Shown piece by piece: positions 45,125 through 54,927 of a stretch of DNA of 64,000 nt. The stretch spans positions 186,001 through 250,000 of the forward strand of contig NZ_LWLB01000001.1 in the NCBI RefSeq assembly GCF_001905145.1. Direction: 5' to 3'. The position numbers and the translations under genes were made by a program. Each line of letters starts with the position of its first letter. Position 1 is the first letter of the stretch. Origin of the DNA: Nocardiopsis sp. TSRI0078. GTDB lineage: Bacteria > Actinomycetota > Actinomycetes > Streptosporangiales > Streptosporangiaceae. The notes beneath the pieces are model-generated. The model searched no databases. It worked only from the letters and a program-made list of their open reading frames with translations, and had not been told where the DNA came from.

Positions 45125-45948
45125 CAGATCACCGTCTGGAAGTCGGCGGCCCAGCCCTGCATGGCGATGGTCAGTTGCGTCCACAGTCCGGTCACCATCG
45201 CCAGGCCGACCAGGACGAGCATGGCCCCGCCGGCCATGGTGACCGCGCGGGTGCGGCGTTTGAGCCAGCCGAAGGCGCTGAGGGCGCGCCGGTACAGGAG
45301 CGAGGCGAGGACGAAGGGCAGCCCCAGCCCGACGCAGTAGACCAGGGACAGCAGCATGCCCCGCCCCGCGCCGCCCTCGACGAAGGCGAGGGTCTGCACG
45401 GCGGCCAGGGTCGGTCCGATGCACGGGGTCCATCCGAGGCCGAAGAGGACGCCGAGCAGGGGCGCTCCCGCCAGCCCGGCACGGGGCAGCCGGTGGAAGC
45501 GGAACTCGCGGCCGAAGCCCGGCATGACGCCCATGAAGGCGAGGCCGAGGACGATGGTGAGGACACCGAGGACCCGGGTGATGGGTTCGGTGTGGTCCAT
45601 GAGGACCTCGCCGAGCCAGCCGACGAAGCCCCCGACGGCGACGAACACGAGGGTGAACCCCGCGATGAAGAGGACGCTGCCGACGACCATGGTCCAGCGG
45701 CGGGAGGCCAGTTCGGCGTCGACGTCGGCGACGGTGGCCGTGGCGGCCGCTCCCCCCGCGCCGGCGTCGGTGTCCCCGGCGGAGCGCTCGCGCATGTGGG
45801 CGCCGCTCATGCCGGTCACGTAGGACAGGTAGCCGGGCACGAGCGGGAGGACGCACGGGGAGAGGAAGGAGACGAGCCCGGCGGCCAGGGCCAGCGGGAC
45901 CGCGGCGAGCAGGGACCCCGTGAGGACGGTGGTGCCGATCGCGCCCAT
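45124..45948 (-). CDS. ccdA: Thiol-disulfide electron carrier CcdA
   Basis: 274 aa from ATG 45948, overlapping the resA stop (ATGA). Six-helix DsbD-like membrane protein with the redox Cys pair in [16 protein letters not shown] and [15 protein letters not shown]. It carries reductant from cytoplasmic thioredoxin to ResA. A hydrophilic Ala/Asp insertion ([20 protein letters not shown]) lies in the first loop. Confidence 0.94.
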   Translation of the reverse strand: MGAIGTTVLTGSLLAAVPLALAAGLVSFLSPCVLPLVPGYLSYVTGMSGAHMRERSAGDTDAGAGGAAATATVADVDAELASRRWTMVVGSVLFIAGFTLVFVAVGGFVGWLGEVLMDHTEPITRVLGVLTIVLGLAFMGVMPGFGREFRFHRLPRAGLAGAPLLGVLFGLGWTPCIGPTLAAVQTLAFVEGGAGRGMLLSLVYCVGLGLPFVLASLLYRRALSAFGWLKRRTRAVTMAGGAMLVLVGLAMVTGLWTQLTIAMQGWAADFQTVI

Positions 45949-46712
45949 CAGCGGTCGTCCCCGGAGGACGCGTCCTCGGCGTCCTCCTCGGGAGGGGACG
46001 CGGACGGGCTGCCGGAGGGTTCCGGGGAAGCCTCCCCGTCGGCCTCCTGTTCCGCCTGGGCCTCCTGCTCCGCGACCCTGGGACGCTCCTCCGGGTCGCC
46101 GAAGCCGGACTCGACCACCAGCGGGTTGAGCAGTTCGGTCAGCTGGCCGTAGGTGGTCGGGCCGATGACGCGGGCGGCGATGCGGCCCTCGGGGTCGATG
46201 ACGAGCGTGCTGGGGATGGATCTCGGCGGAACGGTGTCGCGGAAGGCCTGCGGCACCTCGCCGGGCTGGTCGTACAGGCTCGGGTAGACGACGCCCTTGT
46301 TCTCCAGGTAGGACCGGGCGGCGGTCTCGTCGTCCTTGATGTTCACGCCGAGGAAGTCCACGCCCAGGTCGGCGTACTCGGTGTGGACCTCGTCCAGGAC
46401 GGGCTGCTCGGTGCGGCAGGGACCGCACCAGCTCGCCCAGACGTTGAGGACGAGGATGCCGCCCTCGTAGTCGCCGAGGGAGACCTCGTCCCCGTCGAGG
46501 GTGGTCCCGGTGACGTCGGGCGCCTCGACCCGGTCGGCTGCCTCGAAGGAGGTGGCGCTGCCGTCCCCGGAGACGAAGCGGCTGTCCTCGTCACCGGCCT
46601 GGATCTCGTTGCCCCCGGCGCAGCCGGTGAGGGCGAGTGCGGCGGCGAGCGCGCCCGCCGCCAGGCGCGGCACGGTACGGCGGCGGCGCGTACCGGTGCT
46701 GGTGCTGGGCAT
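45948..46712 (-). CDS. resA: ResA-like lipoprotein thioredoxin
   Basis: 254 aa from ATG 46712. Signal peptide with lipobox ALTGC, then a thioredoxin domain with active site [14 protein letters not shown] and cis-Pro loop IPSTLVID. Reduces apocytochrome c thiols before heme ligation. The last 50 residues are an acidic, Glu/Pro/Ser-rich tail not seen in minimal ResA. First gene of resA-ccdA-resB-ccsB, all coupled by overlaps. Confidence 0.93.
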   Translation of the reverse strand: MPSTSTGTRRRRTVPRLAAGALAAALALTGCAGGNEIQAGDEDSRFVSGDGSATSFEAADRVEAPDVTGTTLDGDEVSLGDYEGGILVLNVWASWCGPCRTEQPVLDEVHTEYADLGVDFLGVNIKDDETAARSYLENKGVVYPSLYDQPGEVPQAFRDTVPPRSIPSTLVIDPEGRIAARVIGPTTYGQLTELLNPLVVESGFGDPEERPRVAEQEAQAEQEADGEASPEPSGSPSASPPEEDAEDASSGDDR

Positions 46713-46975
46713 CGAGGGACCTCGCGAACGGGGTGTGAACAGGGCGGACTACAACAACGACAAAGTGTAGTAGATGCCCTGGCAGCCGTTTCGCCGCCCC
46801 GGCACAAGGGCCGTGCGGTCCGTCGGTGCGACGGTCGGTCCCGTACGGGGGACGGGGGCGGGGAGGAGCCCTCGGGGAGGGGAGGAGGGGGTGGGGGCGA
46901 TGGCCCTGGGGGCACCGCCCCCCGCGCTGTCGGCTGACCTGGACTGGGGGCAGCCCCGGTCGGCCCGGCCCTGGA

Positions 46976-47179
46976 TCAACCAGCCTCGACGAAAGCCTCG
47001 CGGAGGTAGTCGTGCACGGCCCGTTCGGGAACCCGGTAGGAACGCCCCACGCGAATCGCGGGGAGAACTCCCGAGTGCACCATTCGGTAAACGGTCATCT
47101 TGGACACACGCATAATCGTGGCGACCTCCGCCACCGTCAAGAACCTGACCTCTTCGAGAGGAGGCTTGCTCCCGTTCAT
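46976..47179 (-). CDS. Small excisionase/BldC-like HTH protein
   Basis: 67 aa from ATG 47179. MerR-like HTH_17 fold: RFLTVAEVATIMRVSKMTVYRMVHSGVLPAIRVGRSYRVPERAVHDYL. No integrase or phage gene is nearby, so it is a chromosomal regulator rather than an excisionase. In Streptomyces a very similar protein precedes the acuC region and has been described as a BldD target (BdtA); that correspondence is from memory and unverified. An inverted repeat lies about 110-130 bp upstream. Confidence 0.82.
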   Translation of the reverse strand: MNGSKPPLEEVRFLTVAEVATIMRVSKMTVYRMVHSGVLPAIRVGRSYRVPERAVHDYLREAFVEAG

Positions 47180-47285
47180 CTTCCGACGCCCTCATTCCCG
47201 GACGTGAGCATTGTCTACCGTTCAGCCCGGCGTGGTGCACGGCGGGAAGGACGACCCCGGTGTGCCCGTCCCAACGCCACGCCAG

Positions 47286-47311
47286 CGTGTCATGCTGTCA
47301 CTACTGACACG
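47286..47311. promoter_or_regulatory. Inverted repeat upstream of the small HTH gene
   Basis: CGTGTCA (47286-47292) and TGACACG (47305-47311) are perfect inverted arms, with an inner TGTCA-CTAC-TGACA repeat (47296-47309). It is a plausible operator in the 252-bp gap that serves the HTH gene. It does not match the BldD box well by eye. Confidence 0.4.
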
Positions 47312-47431
47312 TCCGTTTTCAGGGTAGAGCCGAGTTCCCTCCAGCGAAAGGCCGTTCGTGCTGTCTTCGCCGATATGCGTTGATGACGGGACGGTTGAGG
47401 TTTAGCGCTGGGTATAAATGGTGCTCCCCCG

Positions 47432-48229
47432 TCACAACAGACCGGCCCGAGCGAGAACGTACTGGCGCAGCGGCGCATAGTCCTCGGTCAGATATCCGTC
47501 GTCCAAAGGCACGGTGACCAGTAGTTTTCCCTCGGATTCGGCGAGGAACAGAGCGGGGTCGTTGCAGTCGGCGAAGCCCACTGTGGGCACCCCCGCCTCC
47601 CCCGCCGCACCCGCGAACCCGTGGTCGGCGATGACCAACTGCGGCCACGCCTCACCGCGGTCCGCGAGGTCGGCCAGGATGGCACGCATGGCGAAGGGGT
47701 GATGGCTGTGACGGGCGAGGTGACCGTCCGTGACGATCGCGACCTCGTCCTCCCAGACGACGATCCGACGGTTCGGGGGGCGTTCCGTGGTCACCTCGTA
47801 GGAGTAGCCGCCTCCCGCGGTGATGACCGGACAACCGCGTTCGGCGAGGGCGTCCTTCCAGATCCGGTAGGTCTCACGGAGATTGCGGGGGTGGCCGGTG
47901 GCGAACATGACCCGTTCCCGGCGTTCGGCGGCCAGGGCCATCCGGTCGGCGAGGGCCTCGAGGGCGTCGATGGTCAGGTCTGGGTCGATCGTGTCGATCC
48001 CCCACACGTACTCCTCGTCGGCCACCACCCCGCAGCGCTTGCTCATCAGGGCCAGGACCTCGGGGTAGGCCCAGTCGTGGGAGAACGTGAGGCCGAACTG
48101 GTGGTAGGGGTCCTTCTGGACGAGCCGCCGGTAGTGCCGAAGATTGTTCTGGCGTGGAGTGTCGACGTGTCCGGCGATCCCCGTGCGCACCAGATAGGTG
48201 ATGAGTTCAGCTCGTGTCGGCGGCGTCAC
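47432..48229 (-). CDS. Phosphatase-like conserved hypothetical protein
   Basis: 265 aa from GTG 48229, with GAAGGGGAA about 9 nt upstream. Soluble protein with several conserved Asp-rich stretches (WGIDTIDPDLTIDALEALAD, VWEDEVAIVTDGHL, LVIADHGFAG, GFADCNDPALFLAESEGKL), resembling an actinomycete protein usually labelled phosphatase. The VIADHGF and FADCNDP segments suggest a HAD-like or metal-dependent fold. The reaction is not known to me. Neighbour acuC follows the same order as in Streptomyces. Confidence 0.65.
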   Translation of the reverse strand: MTPPTRAELITYLVRTGIAGHVDTPRQNNLRHYRRLVQKDPYHQFGLTFSHDWAYPEVLALMSKRCGVVADEEYVWGIDTIDPDLTIDALEALADRMALAAERRERVMFATGHPRNLRETYRIWKDALAERGCPVITAGGGYSYEVTTERPPNRRIVVWEDEVAIVTDGHLARHSHHPFAMRAILADLADRGEAWPQLVIADHGFAGAAGEAGVPTVGFADCNDPALFLAESEGKLLVTVPLDDGYLTEDYAPLRQYVLARAGLL

Positions 48230-48462
48230 CTGGCGTTCCCCTTCCTCGTCTGCGCAGCGAGCGTGCGCCACGCCGTGCTGCCACCACGACGCCTGCTCCT
48301 GTTCGCCCGGTATTCAACCTCTGTCCTACCCTCTCGGGGCGTGTCACGCTCGGGTACCCCGGAATTCGCGCCGGTTGGCGCCGGGGTGTCGCGGAAAGGA
48401 CCCGCCCCGCCGTCTCCGGACCGGGAGGAAGGGTGCGGAACGCGGCCCGTCCACACGTACGG

Positions 48463-49653
48463 CTACAGGCTCGGATCGATCCCGTGGCTGGGGAAGACCG
48501 CGGTACGGGTCGCGTGGATGGCGCGGTCCACCGGGTCGCCGGGGTCGTAGCCGTTCTCGAAGGGTTCGAAGGACACGTCGCGTCCGTCGGTCATGTACAG
48601 CGGCGCCAGTTCCCCGGTCCGCCGGCGCACGAAGTCGCGCCAGCCCTGCGGGGTCTCGGTGTCGGGGTGGATCGGGTGCCCGGCGGCCTCGCCCAGCAGG
48701 TGGGTCCAGGCGCGCGGGACGACGTGCACCAGCCCGTACCCGCCGCCGCCGAACAGCAGCCACCGGCCGCCGGCGGTCTTCTGTGCGAGCTTGTGCAGCT
48801 CGGTGTAGGCCCGGCGCTGGCCGTCCACGCTCAGCGTGAGGTTGGCGAGCGGGTCCAGGGCGTGGGTGTCACAGCCCTGCTGGGTGACCAGGATCTCCGG
48901 CTGGAACTCGTGCAGCAGCGGCGGCACGACGGCGTCGAAGGCGCGGTGCCAGCCCGTGTCGCCGGTCCCCGCCGGGAGGGCGACGTTGACCGCGTAGCCC
49001 TCGGCGTCGGGCCCGCCGGTCTCCGACGCCTGGCCGGTACCGGGGAACAGGGTCGCCGGCGACTCGTGGAGGCTGATGGTGAGCACGCGCGGGTCGTTGT
49101 AGAAGGCGTTCTGGACACCGTCCCCGTGGTGCACGTCCACGTCCACGTAGGCGATCCGCTTGGCGCCCTGCTCCAGCAGCCAGGCGATGGCCAGGGCGGG
49201 GTCGTTGTAGACGCAAAAGCCCCACGCGTTGCCGCGCATGGCGTGGTGCAGGCCGCCCGCGATGTTGGCGGCGTGCGCGCACTCGCCGGACCACACGGCC
49301 CGGGCCGCGGCCACGGACGCGCCGGAGATGAGCGCGGCGGCGTCGTGCATGTCCTTGAAGACGGGGTTGTCCGGGGTGCCCAGCATGTGGGCGTCGTCGG
49401 GTTCCAGTGTGCGGCCCGCGCGCTTGACCGCCTCGATGTAGGCGGGGTCGTGCACCAGGGCCAGCAGTTCGTCCGAGGCCGGTTCGACGTCCAGCAGTCC
49501 GACCCCCGGCGCGTCGAGGACACCGAGCTCACGGCTGAGCGCCATGGTCAGCTCGACGCGGACCGGTGCCATCGGGTGCTGGGGCCCGAAGTCGTAGGCG
49601 GTGAGTCCGTCGTCCCATGCCACCCGAAGCGAGCAGGACGTGCGCCCTCCCAT
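48463..49653 (-). CDS. acuC: AcuC-type protein deacetylase (histone deacetylase family)
   Basis: 396 aa from ATG 49653. Zn-dependent arginase/deacetylase fold: NIAGGLHHAMRGNAWGFCVYND (active-site His pair), AYVDVDVHHGDGVQNAFY (Zn-binding Asp/His), QQGCDTHALDPLANL and LFGGGGYG. In Bacillus AcuC deacetylates acetyl-CoA synthetase; here it may control acetyl-lysine modification of metabolic enzymes. The N-terminal 9 residues are extra. Confidence 0.92.
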   Translation of the reverse strand: MGGRTSCSLRVAWDDGLTAYDFGPQHPMAPVRVELTMALSRELGVLDAPGVGLLDVEPASDELLALVHDPAYIEAVKRAGRTLEPDDAHMLGTPDNPVFKDMHDAAALISGASVAAARAVWSGECAHAANIAGGLHHAMRGNAWGFCVYNDPALAIAWLLEQGAKRIAYVDVDVHHGDGVQNAFYNDPRVLTISLHESPATLFPGTGQASETGGPDAEGYAVNVALPAGTGDTGWHRAFDAVVPPLLHEFQPEILVTQQGCDTHALDPLANLTLSVDGQRRAYTELHKLAQKTAGGRWLLFGGGGYGLVHVVPRAWTHLLGEAAGHPIHPDTETPQGWRDFVRRRTGELAPLYMTDGRDVSFEPFENGYDPGDPVDRAIHATRTAVFPSHGIDPSL

Positions 49654-49766
49654 GTGGTGACCCCCGTTTCAGGTGTGCGTGCTCCGAAGCACACAGTACG
49701 CAAAACCGGACGGCGACCCGAACCCCGGGTACCGCGTCGGCCCACGGGACCGGGGCCGGGCTGCCC

Positions 49767-49802
49767 GGCCCGGAGCGCGGGGCCCTTCTCACGCTCCGGG
49801 CC
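49767..49802 (-). terminator. Terminator of the Pro-rich membrane protein gene
   Basis: GGCCCGGAGCG / CGCTCCGGGCC form a perfect 11-bp stem with a 14-nt loop, 32 bp after the stop of the minus-strand gene at 49835. Confidence 0.6.
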
Positions 49803-49834
49803 TGGGAGGCGGGGGTCACCGCTCCTTGGCTGGA

Positions 49835-51721
49835 CTACTGCTCCATCTTGTAGTAGCAGATCTGGTGCTTGTCGCCCGCGTTGAAGGTGATGTTCCCGTG
49901 CAGAGGCTGCCCGAAGAGCGAATCGCTCGAGGTGAGCAGGACGCGGTACTTGCCCGGATCGAACTCCACCCTCATCACGTCGCCGTCGTCGAAGCAGGAG
50001 TTGCCCGTGGGCGGCGAGGTGTAGACCTCGCACTCCTCGCACGCGGGGGTGAGGATCTCGTCGTGGACCTTGTCCGGGCCGACGTAGAGGAACCGCATCT
50101 CGAACGGGGCGTTGTTGGTGACCTCCAGGACGGCCTTGCCGCTGCCGGAGCTGCTGGTCGGAGTCGAGTTGAAGTCGCTCTCACCGAGGACGGTCAGGGT
50201 GTCCATCTCGGACTCGATGCGTCCGGCGCCGATGTGGACGACCATCTTGTCGACGTCCTTGGCCTCGTGGTCGGGGTACTCCTCCTCCAGGAGGTCGACG
50301 ATCTCCTCGGCGGGGGCGAAGCGGCCCTCGTCGACGTGCTCCCAGCCGCAGTTGAGCGCGGCGTCCGGGCGCTCGGCGACGATGCGCTCGGCGACCTCGG
50401 GGGCGCCGTCCCAGGCCAGGTCGGAGAACACCTCGATCTGGTCGAAGCCCGCACACCAGTTCTCGGCGGCGTACTGGCTGGTCCCGGTCTCGTACAGCTC
50501 GGTGAGCGCGGTGGGCACGTTCCCGGCCGCCTCGGTGCCCTCGTAGTCCACGGGGATCACGCTGTAGACCTCGTGGGCCTTGCGCATGCTCTCGCGGTAG
50601 TCCTCGGTGACCTCGCCGCTGAAGTCCTCCTCGGCCGTCGACACCAGGTTGGCGGCGTAGGAGAGGTGGATGTCGGCGACCTCGCCGTCGGTGTCCTCCC
50701 AGCGGGAGGCGGGGTGCGCGAAGTAGGTGCCGTAGGACTCCAGGGCCTGCTCGTACTCCTCGGCGGACACGTCCGCCTGGGCCCGCTCCAGCAGGGCGCA
50801 GGCCTCGGCGCCCGCCCGGGCGCGCTCCATGAGCGACGGGGAGAAGGAGAGCTGGAAGAGGTTCTCCACGCTCCCGTAGGCGGCGACGGCCTCGTTCGCA
50901 CCGCACTCGCCGCGGGCGTGGGCGGTGTCGGCGACGCGCAGCCGCCACTCACCCGCCTGCCACACGCCGGTGAGGGAGGCGGTCAGGGCGACCACCAGGC
51001 CCGCGGCGACGAGGAAGGGCGCCGTGCCCTTGGACGGCTGCTCGCCCCGGTTGAGGACGCGCTCGTCGCGGGAGCGCCCGGCGAAGAGGCCGTGCACGGC
51101 GGCGGCGACGAACCAGGCGGCGAAGATCGACGCCCAGAGCAGGACGTTGTCGGCGGCGCCGATGACGGCGGCGGTGACCAGCAGGCCGACGGTGATGATG
51201 AGCGCCGCGGCGAAGAAGGGCCACTGGCGCAGGTAGAAGTACCCGGCGCCCATACCCGAGGCGTTGAGCAGCGAGGTCCGCACCGCCGAGGGCGAGGAGA
51301 ACAGGCCCAGTCTGCGCGGCTTCGGCGGGGGCGGGGGCGGGCCGCCGAACTGGCCCGGGGGCATCCCGCCGGGGGGCATTCCACCCGGAGGCATCCCTCC
51401 AGGGGGCATCCCTCCCGGAGGCATCCCGCCGGGGGGCATCCCTCCCGGAGGCATTCCACCCGGGGGCATCGCGCCCTGGGGCGGACCGCCCGGAGGCCTG
51501 CCGCCCGGGGGCGGGCCCGGAACACCGCCCGAGTACATCCCGCCGGCGGGGGTGCCGCCGTGGGGCGCTCCACCGGTCGGACCGGCGCCGGGCCGGCCGT
51601 GGGGCGCACCGTCTGCGGGCGTGCCGCCGTAGGGGTTCGCCTCGGAGGGCGTACCGCCCGGGGGCGGAGAACCCTCACCGTGCGACTGGGGCGGATCGGA
51701 CGGAGGAGGGGAGGAAGTCAT
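49835..51721 (-). CDS. Pro-rich membrane protein with MPPGG repeats, function unknown
   Basis: 628 aa from ATG 51721. Residues 1-150 are a disordered cytoplasmic Pro/Gly segment with eight consecutive MPPGG units, then the basic motif PPPKPRRLGLFSSPSAVRTS. About three or four hydrophobic helices follow (ALIITVGLLVTAAVIGA, LLWASIFAAWFVAAAVHGLF, FLVAAGLVVALTASLTG). The remaining 340 residues form a soluble, presumably extracytoplasmic helical domain (TPR-like spacing) and a C-terminal beta domain with a CEECEVYTSPPTGNSC cysteine cluster ending near QICYYKMEQ. It may sense or bind something at the cell surface. No family recognised. Confidence 0.8.
   Translation of the reverse strand: MTSSPPPSDPPQSHGEGSPPPGGTPSEANPYGGTPADGAPHGRPGAGPTGGAPHGGTPAGGMYSGGVPGPPPGGRPPGGPPQGAMPPGGMPPGGMPPGGMPPGGMPPGGMPPGGMPPGGMPPGQFGGPPPPPPKPRRLGLFSSPSAVRTSLLNASGMGAGYFYLRQWPFFAAALIITVGLLVTAAVIGAADNVLLWASIFAAWFVAAAVHGLFAGRSRDERVLNRGEQPSKGTAPFLVAAGLVVALTASLTGVWQAGEWRLRVADTAHARGECGANEAVAAYGSVENLFQLSFSPSLMERARAGAEACALLERAQADVSAEEYEQALESYGTYFAHPASRWEDTDGEVADIHLSYAANLVSTAEEDFSGEVTEDYRESMRKAHEVYSVIPVDYEGTEAAGNVPTALTELYETGTSQYAAENWCAGFDQIEVFSDLAWDGAPEVAERIVAERPDAALNCGWEHVDEGRFAPAEEIVDLLEEEYPDHEAKDVDKMVVHIGAGRIESEMDTLTVLGESDFNSTPTSSSGSGKAVLEVTNNAPFEMRFLYVGPDKVHDEILTPACEECEVYTSPPTGNSCFDDGDVMRVEFDPGKYRVLLTSSDSLFGQPLHGNITFNAGDKHQICYYKMEQ
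51359..51476. repeat. 15-bp coding tandem repeats (MPPGG units)
   Basis: About eight degenerate 15-bp units of the form GGCATCCCGCCGGGG (plus strand) encode repeated MPPGG in the minus-strand gene. Synonymous variation between units shows selection on the peptide. Length changes by slippage are likely between strains. Confidence 0.85.
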
Positions 51722-51749
51722 GGAGGACCCTGGGATCGGCAACGGGGGA

Positions 51750-51770
51750 GGTCCCGTGCGGCACGGGACC
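51750..51770. promoter_or_regulatory. 21-bp palindrome upstream of the MPPGG-repeat gene
   Basis: GGTCCCGTGC-G-GCACGGGACC is fully self-complementary and lies 29 bp before the gene start, after proC. It could be an operator, a leader hairpin or the proC terminator. Confidence 0.45.
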
Positions 51771-51866
51771 GAAAGGGCCTCGTACACCCTTTACCTATGC
51801 ACATTACCCATGTGGGCCGACACGGGCCCTCGCGGGGCACAGACCGCTTCCGGCCATCTTCGGACG

Positions 51867-52661
51867 TCAGCTGCCGGAAAGGGAGCTGCTCCGGTCGCGG
51901 GCCGCCTCGATGGCGTCGGTGAAGGCCGTGCGCACACCGTGCCGTTCGAGCTCGCGCAGCGCGGCGGCGGTGGTGCCCCCGGGCGAGGTGACGGCCTCGC
52001 GCAGCACCACGGGGTGCTCCCCCGAGTCGGTGAGCATCGCGGCGGCGCCCGTGATGGTCTGACCGACCAGCCTCTGCGCGGTGGCGCGCGGCATCCCCAT
52101 CGCCACACCGGCCTCGATCATCGTCTCGGCGATGAAGTAGAAGTAGGCGGGTCCGCTGCCGGAGATGGCGGTGACGGTGTCCATGTGCTGCTCGCCCACG
52201 CGGACCACCTCGCCGACCGTGCCCAGGAGCGCCTCGGCGCGGTCCAGGTGGGCCTCACCGGTGTGGGCGCCGCCCGCGACGGCGGTCATGCCCTGCCCCA
52301 TGAGCGCGGGGGTGTTGGGCATCGCGCGGACCACGGGCGTGCCGGCGGGCAGGTGGCTCTCCAGCACCGCGGTGGTGATCCCGGCGGCGACCGAGATCAC
52401 GAGGCGCGCGGGCGACAGGTGCGGCGCCAGCTCGTCCAGCAGCGCCGCCATGTCCTGGGGCTTGAGGGCGAGCAGCAGCGTGTCGGCGCGCTTGGCCGCG
52501 TCGGCGGCCGGGACGACCTCGACGCCGTAGCGCCCGCGCAACTCCCGGGCGTGCTCCTCACGCGGCTCGGTGACGAGCACGTCCTCTGGCGCGTGGCCCT
52601 TGGCCAGCATTCCGGCGAGCAGCGCCTCGCCCATCTTCCCGGCACCGATGATCGCGATCAT
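51867..52661 (-). CDS. proC: Pyrroline-5-carboxylate reductase
   Basis: 264 aa from ATG 52661. Last step of proline synthesis, NAD(P)H-dependent. N-terminal Rossmann motif IAIIGAGKMGEALLAGML, then ISVAAGITT, VVRAMPNTPALMGQGMTA and the C-terminal signature SPGGTTAAALRELERHG. Length normal for the family. Confidence 0.96.
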   Translation of the reverse strand: MIAIIGAGKMGEALLAGMLAKGHAPEDVLVTEPREEHARELRGRYGVEVVPAADAAKRADTLLLALKPQDMAALLDELAPHLSPARLVISVAAGITTAVLESHLPAGTPVVRAMPNTPALMGQGMTAVAGGAHTGEAHLDRAEALLGTVGEVVRVGEQHMDTVTAISGSGPAYFYFIAETMIEAGVAMGMPRATAQRLVGQTITGAAAMLTDSGEHPVVLREAVTSPGGTTAAALRELERHGVRTAFTDAIEAARDRSSSLSGS

Positions 52662-52741
52662 TGAAGGGTCCTTCCTGCGGATGCCCCCACGCTAGCCGCA
52701 TCCGCGGCTCCGGGCGGACGGTCGTCCCGCTCCGTGGACAC

Positions 52742-53686
52742 TCAGTCCGCGTCCGGGTCGACCGTGCCCTTGTCGTCGGCGGTCCCCCCGGTGTCCACGG
52801 CGAAGCGGTGCGGCGGCTCGGCCGGGGCACGGCGCAGCAGCGCGATGCGCTCGCGCCGGTCGCGCGGACGGCCCCCGTGGTCGGCGGTCCGGGCGAAGTG
52901 CAGCCGGGTGAAGGCCAGCGCCTCGGCCAGCTCGCGCATGCGCGCCTGGCGGTCGGGGGCCTTGCGGGTGCTGACCTCCAGGACCAGCTGGCCCTCGTAG
53001 CCGCCCCCCGCGAGGTACTCCAGGAGTTCGCCGACGGGCTGGCGTCCGCGCCCGGGGATGAGGTGCTCGTCGAGGTTTTGGCCCCCGAATCCGTCGGCGA
53101 CGTGGACGTGGGAGAGGCGGTCGCCCAGGCGCTTGGCCATGTCCATGGCGTCGGAGCCGGACATGGCGGTGTGCGACAGGTCGAGCGTGACGTCGGGGTA
53201 GTCCCGGTCCAGCGGGTTCCAGCTCGGCGCGTAGGGAACGACCTCGCGGTCGCGCACACGCACCGGATACATGTTCTCCACGGCGAAGACGACGTCGGTC
53301 TCGTCCTGCATGCGGGCGATACCGGCCTCGAACTCGCGGGCGTAGTCGCGCTGCCAGCGGAAGGCGGGGTGGACCACGATGGTCTTGGCCCCCAGGGCCT
53401 CGGCCATCTCCTGGGAGCGGACGAGCTTGCCCCAGGGCTCCCTGCCCCACACCCGCTGGGTGAGGACCAGGCAGGGCGCGTGGACTGCGGTGACGGGCAT
53501 CTGGTGGTAGTCCGAGAGGCGCCTCAGGAGTTCGACGTCCTGGCTTGCCGGGTCGGAGGAGACGAGCACCTCCACGCCGTCATACCCCAGCTTCGCGGCG
53601 ATCTCGAAGGCGGCCGGGGTCTTCTCCGGGTAGACCGACGCCGACGACAGGACGACGGGCGCGTCTGGGACCTGGATAGGGCTCAC
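52742..53686 (-). CDS. Sugar phosphate isomerase/epimerase-like TIM barrel protein
   Basis: 314 aa from GTG 53686. AP-endonuclease-2/xylose isomerase-like barrel: [75 protein letters not shown], with the metal-binding Glu/His/Asp set in the usual strands. Common in actinobacteria next to proC; substrate unknown. The C-terminal 50 residues are disordered. Confidence 0.85.
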   Translation of the reverse strand: MSPIQVPDAPVVLSSASVYPEKTPAAFEIAAKLGYDGVEVLVSSDPASQDVELLRRLSDYHQMPVTAVHAPCLVLTQRVWGREPWGKLVRSQEMAEALGAKTIVVHPAFRWQRDYAREFEAGIARMQDETDVVFAVENMYPVRVRDREVVPYAPSWNPLDRDYPDVTLDLSHTAMSGSDAMDMAKRLGDRLSHVHVADGFGGQNLDEHLIPGRGRQPVGELLEYLAGGGYEGQLVLEVSTRKAPDRQARMRELAEALAFTRLHFARTADHGGRPRDRRERIALLRRAPAEPPHRFAVDTGGTADDKGTVDPDAD

Positions 53687-54318
53687 GGGACACAGACTAT
53701 GTGCTCCCGCCCCTCGTGTGGGTACCGCCCGCGTGAACGCGGCGTGCCGCCTCCGCGCCGTCCCTTTCGTGTACGGCGCCGCCCTCCGGCGGACGGCGGC
53801 GGCCCGGGGGTCGTGTACCGCGCGGAGCGGTCCGGCGGCCGCGCGCCTCCGACTCCGTGCCGTCGGGGCCGCGCGGCGCGCCGGGCCTGGTTTCCCCGGT
53901 CCCGGCCGGACCGGGATGACCGGGCCGGCCGGGCGGTGCGGTGGGGCGGGGTGGTGTCCGCGGTCGATGACGCGCGGTCCGCCCCCGGTCCGCGGCTTCG
54001 GCGCTCGCCGCCGTCATACGGCTCGTACGCCGTGGAACGCCTCCGGGCGATCCCGCGGGTTCGTCCGCGGGGTTCCGCCGATGCGTTGGTCTTCCACCTA
54101 CCGCCGCGCCTTCGGGGCGGTGGTGCGTTTCGAGGGCCCTCTCCGCTCTGGCCACCGAGATCGCCGAGTCCCGTCCGGGCCCGTGCGTGGACTGCGCGAT
54201 CGGTCTGCGGTGGAGGCGGTGGCGAGCACCTGGTACAGGGTGCTTCTCGGGGCCTGCCGGGTTCACTCCCCGGGGCGTGTGGGGCGGCCGTCAGCGTGCT
54301 GCGCGAGGCCTGCCCGTC
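53687..54318. other. 632-bp intergenic region, no convincing gene
   Basis: Both strands stay open here because of the GC content, but no frame has a ribosome site plus protein-like composition; the longest readings are Arg/Pro/Gly-rich. AGCACC/GGTGCT (about 54222-54243) can form a short hairpin that may terminate the NlpC/P60 gene. GGCCGGACCGGG-like repeats near 53900 are self-complementary. Confidence 0.5.
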
Positions 54319-54927
54319 TCACAGCCGGACGGCGCCGGCGAGGTTGTAGTGGTGGACGTCCCGCTCACGGACGTGGTCCCCCGAGCGGGGCGCGTCGATC
54401 ATGCGGCCGTCGCCGAGGTAGATGGCGATGTGGTAGGCGTATCCGCCGCTGTTGGCCCAGTAGAGGAGGTCCCCCCGGCGGGCCTGGGAGTAGGAGATCC
54501 GGGTTCCGGCCCTGGACTGGTCGTGGGCGATGCGGGGCAGTTCCACCCCGGCCTGCTTGTAGGCCCACTGCACGAGGCCCGAGCAGTCGAAGCCTCTCGG
54601 CGAGGTCCCTCCCCAGACGTAGGGGGTTCCCTTCTGCGACTCCGCTGCGTCGATGGCCCTCTCCGCCCTCGGCGAGGCCAGCGCCTGGTGGACGCGCCGG
54701 GGGCCGTCGGCGGCCTGTTCGGCGACCAGCATGTGCTGTACCGGCCGCAGCGGCGGGACGGGCTGGGCGAGGGCGGGCGCCGAACCGGCGGCCAGGGCGG
54801 CCGCGGTGAGCGTGGCGACGGTGAGCGCCCGCGGGCCGCTCCGCCGTGCGAGAACGGGCGAGGCCTGCCGCCCCGGGTCCGTGGGACGACAGGCCTGCGT
54901 TTGCTCATAGTGTCGCGGTATTCGCAT
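54319..54927 (-). CDS. Secreted NlpC/P60 peptidoglycan endopeptidase
   Basis: 202 aa from ATG 54927 (GGGGG about 5-10 nt upstream). Signal peptide RALTVATLTAAALAAGSAPALAQ, then an NlpC/P60 domain with catalytic Cys in GTPYVWGGTSPRGFDCSGLVQWAY, His in GGYAYHIAIYLGDGRMIDAP and a polar third residue in HVRERDVHHY. Cleaves stem peptides of peptidoglycan. A stable stem-loop in the 5' leader (54956-55004) may control its expression. Confidence 0.9.
   Translation of the reverse strand: MRIPRHYEQTQACRPTDPGRQASPVLARRSGPRALTVATLTAAALAAGSAPALAQPVPPLRPVQHMLVAEQAADGPRRVHQALASPRAERAIDAAESQKGTPYVWGGTSPRGFDCSGLVQWAYKQAGVELPRIAHDQSRAGTRISYSQARRGDLLYWANSGGYAYHIAIYLGDGRMIDAPRSGDHVRERDVHHYNLAGAVRL

Noticed and set aside
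46976..47179. Phage or plasmid excisionase
   Set aside because: HTH_17 fold fits, but no integrase, attachment site or phage gene is nearby and the syntenic neighbours are chromosomal.
51359..51476. Regular short repeats as a CRISPR array
   Set aside because: The 15-bp units are contiguous, in frame and encode MPPGG; there are no spacers.
53697..54266. 189-codon minus-strand frame in the long intergenic gap
   Set aside because: Low-complexity Arg/Pro/Gly composition, no ribosome site and no recognisable domain.
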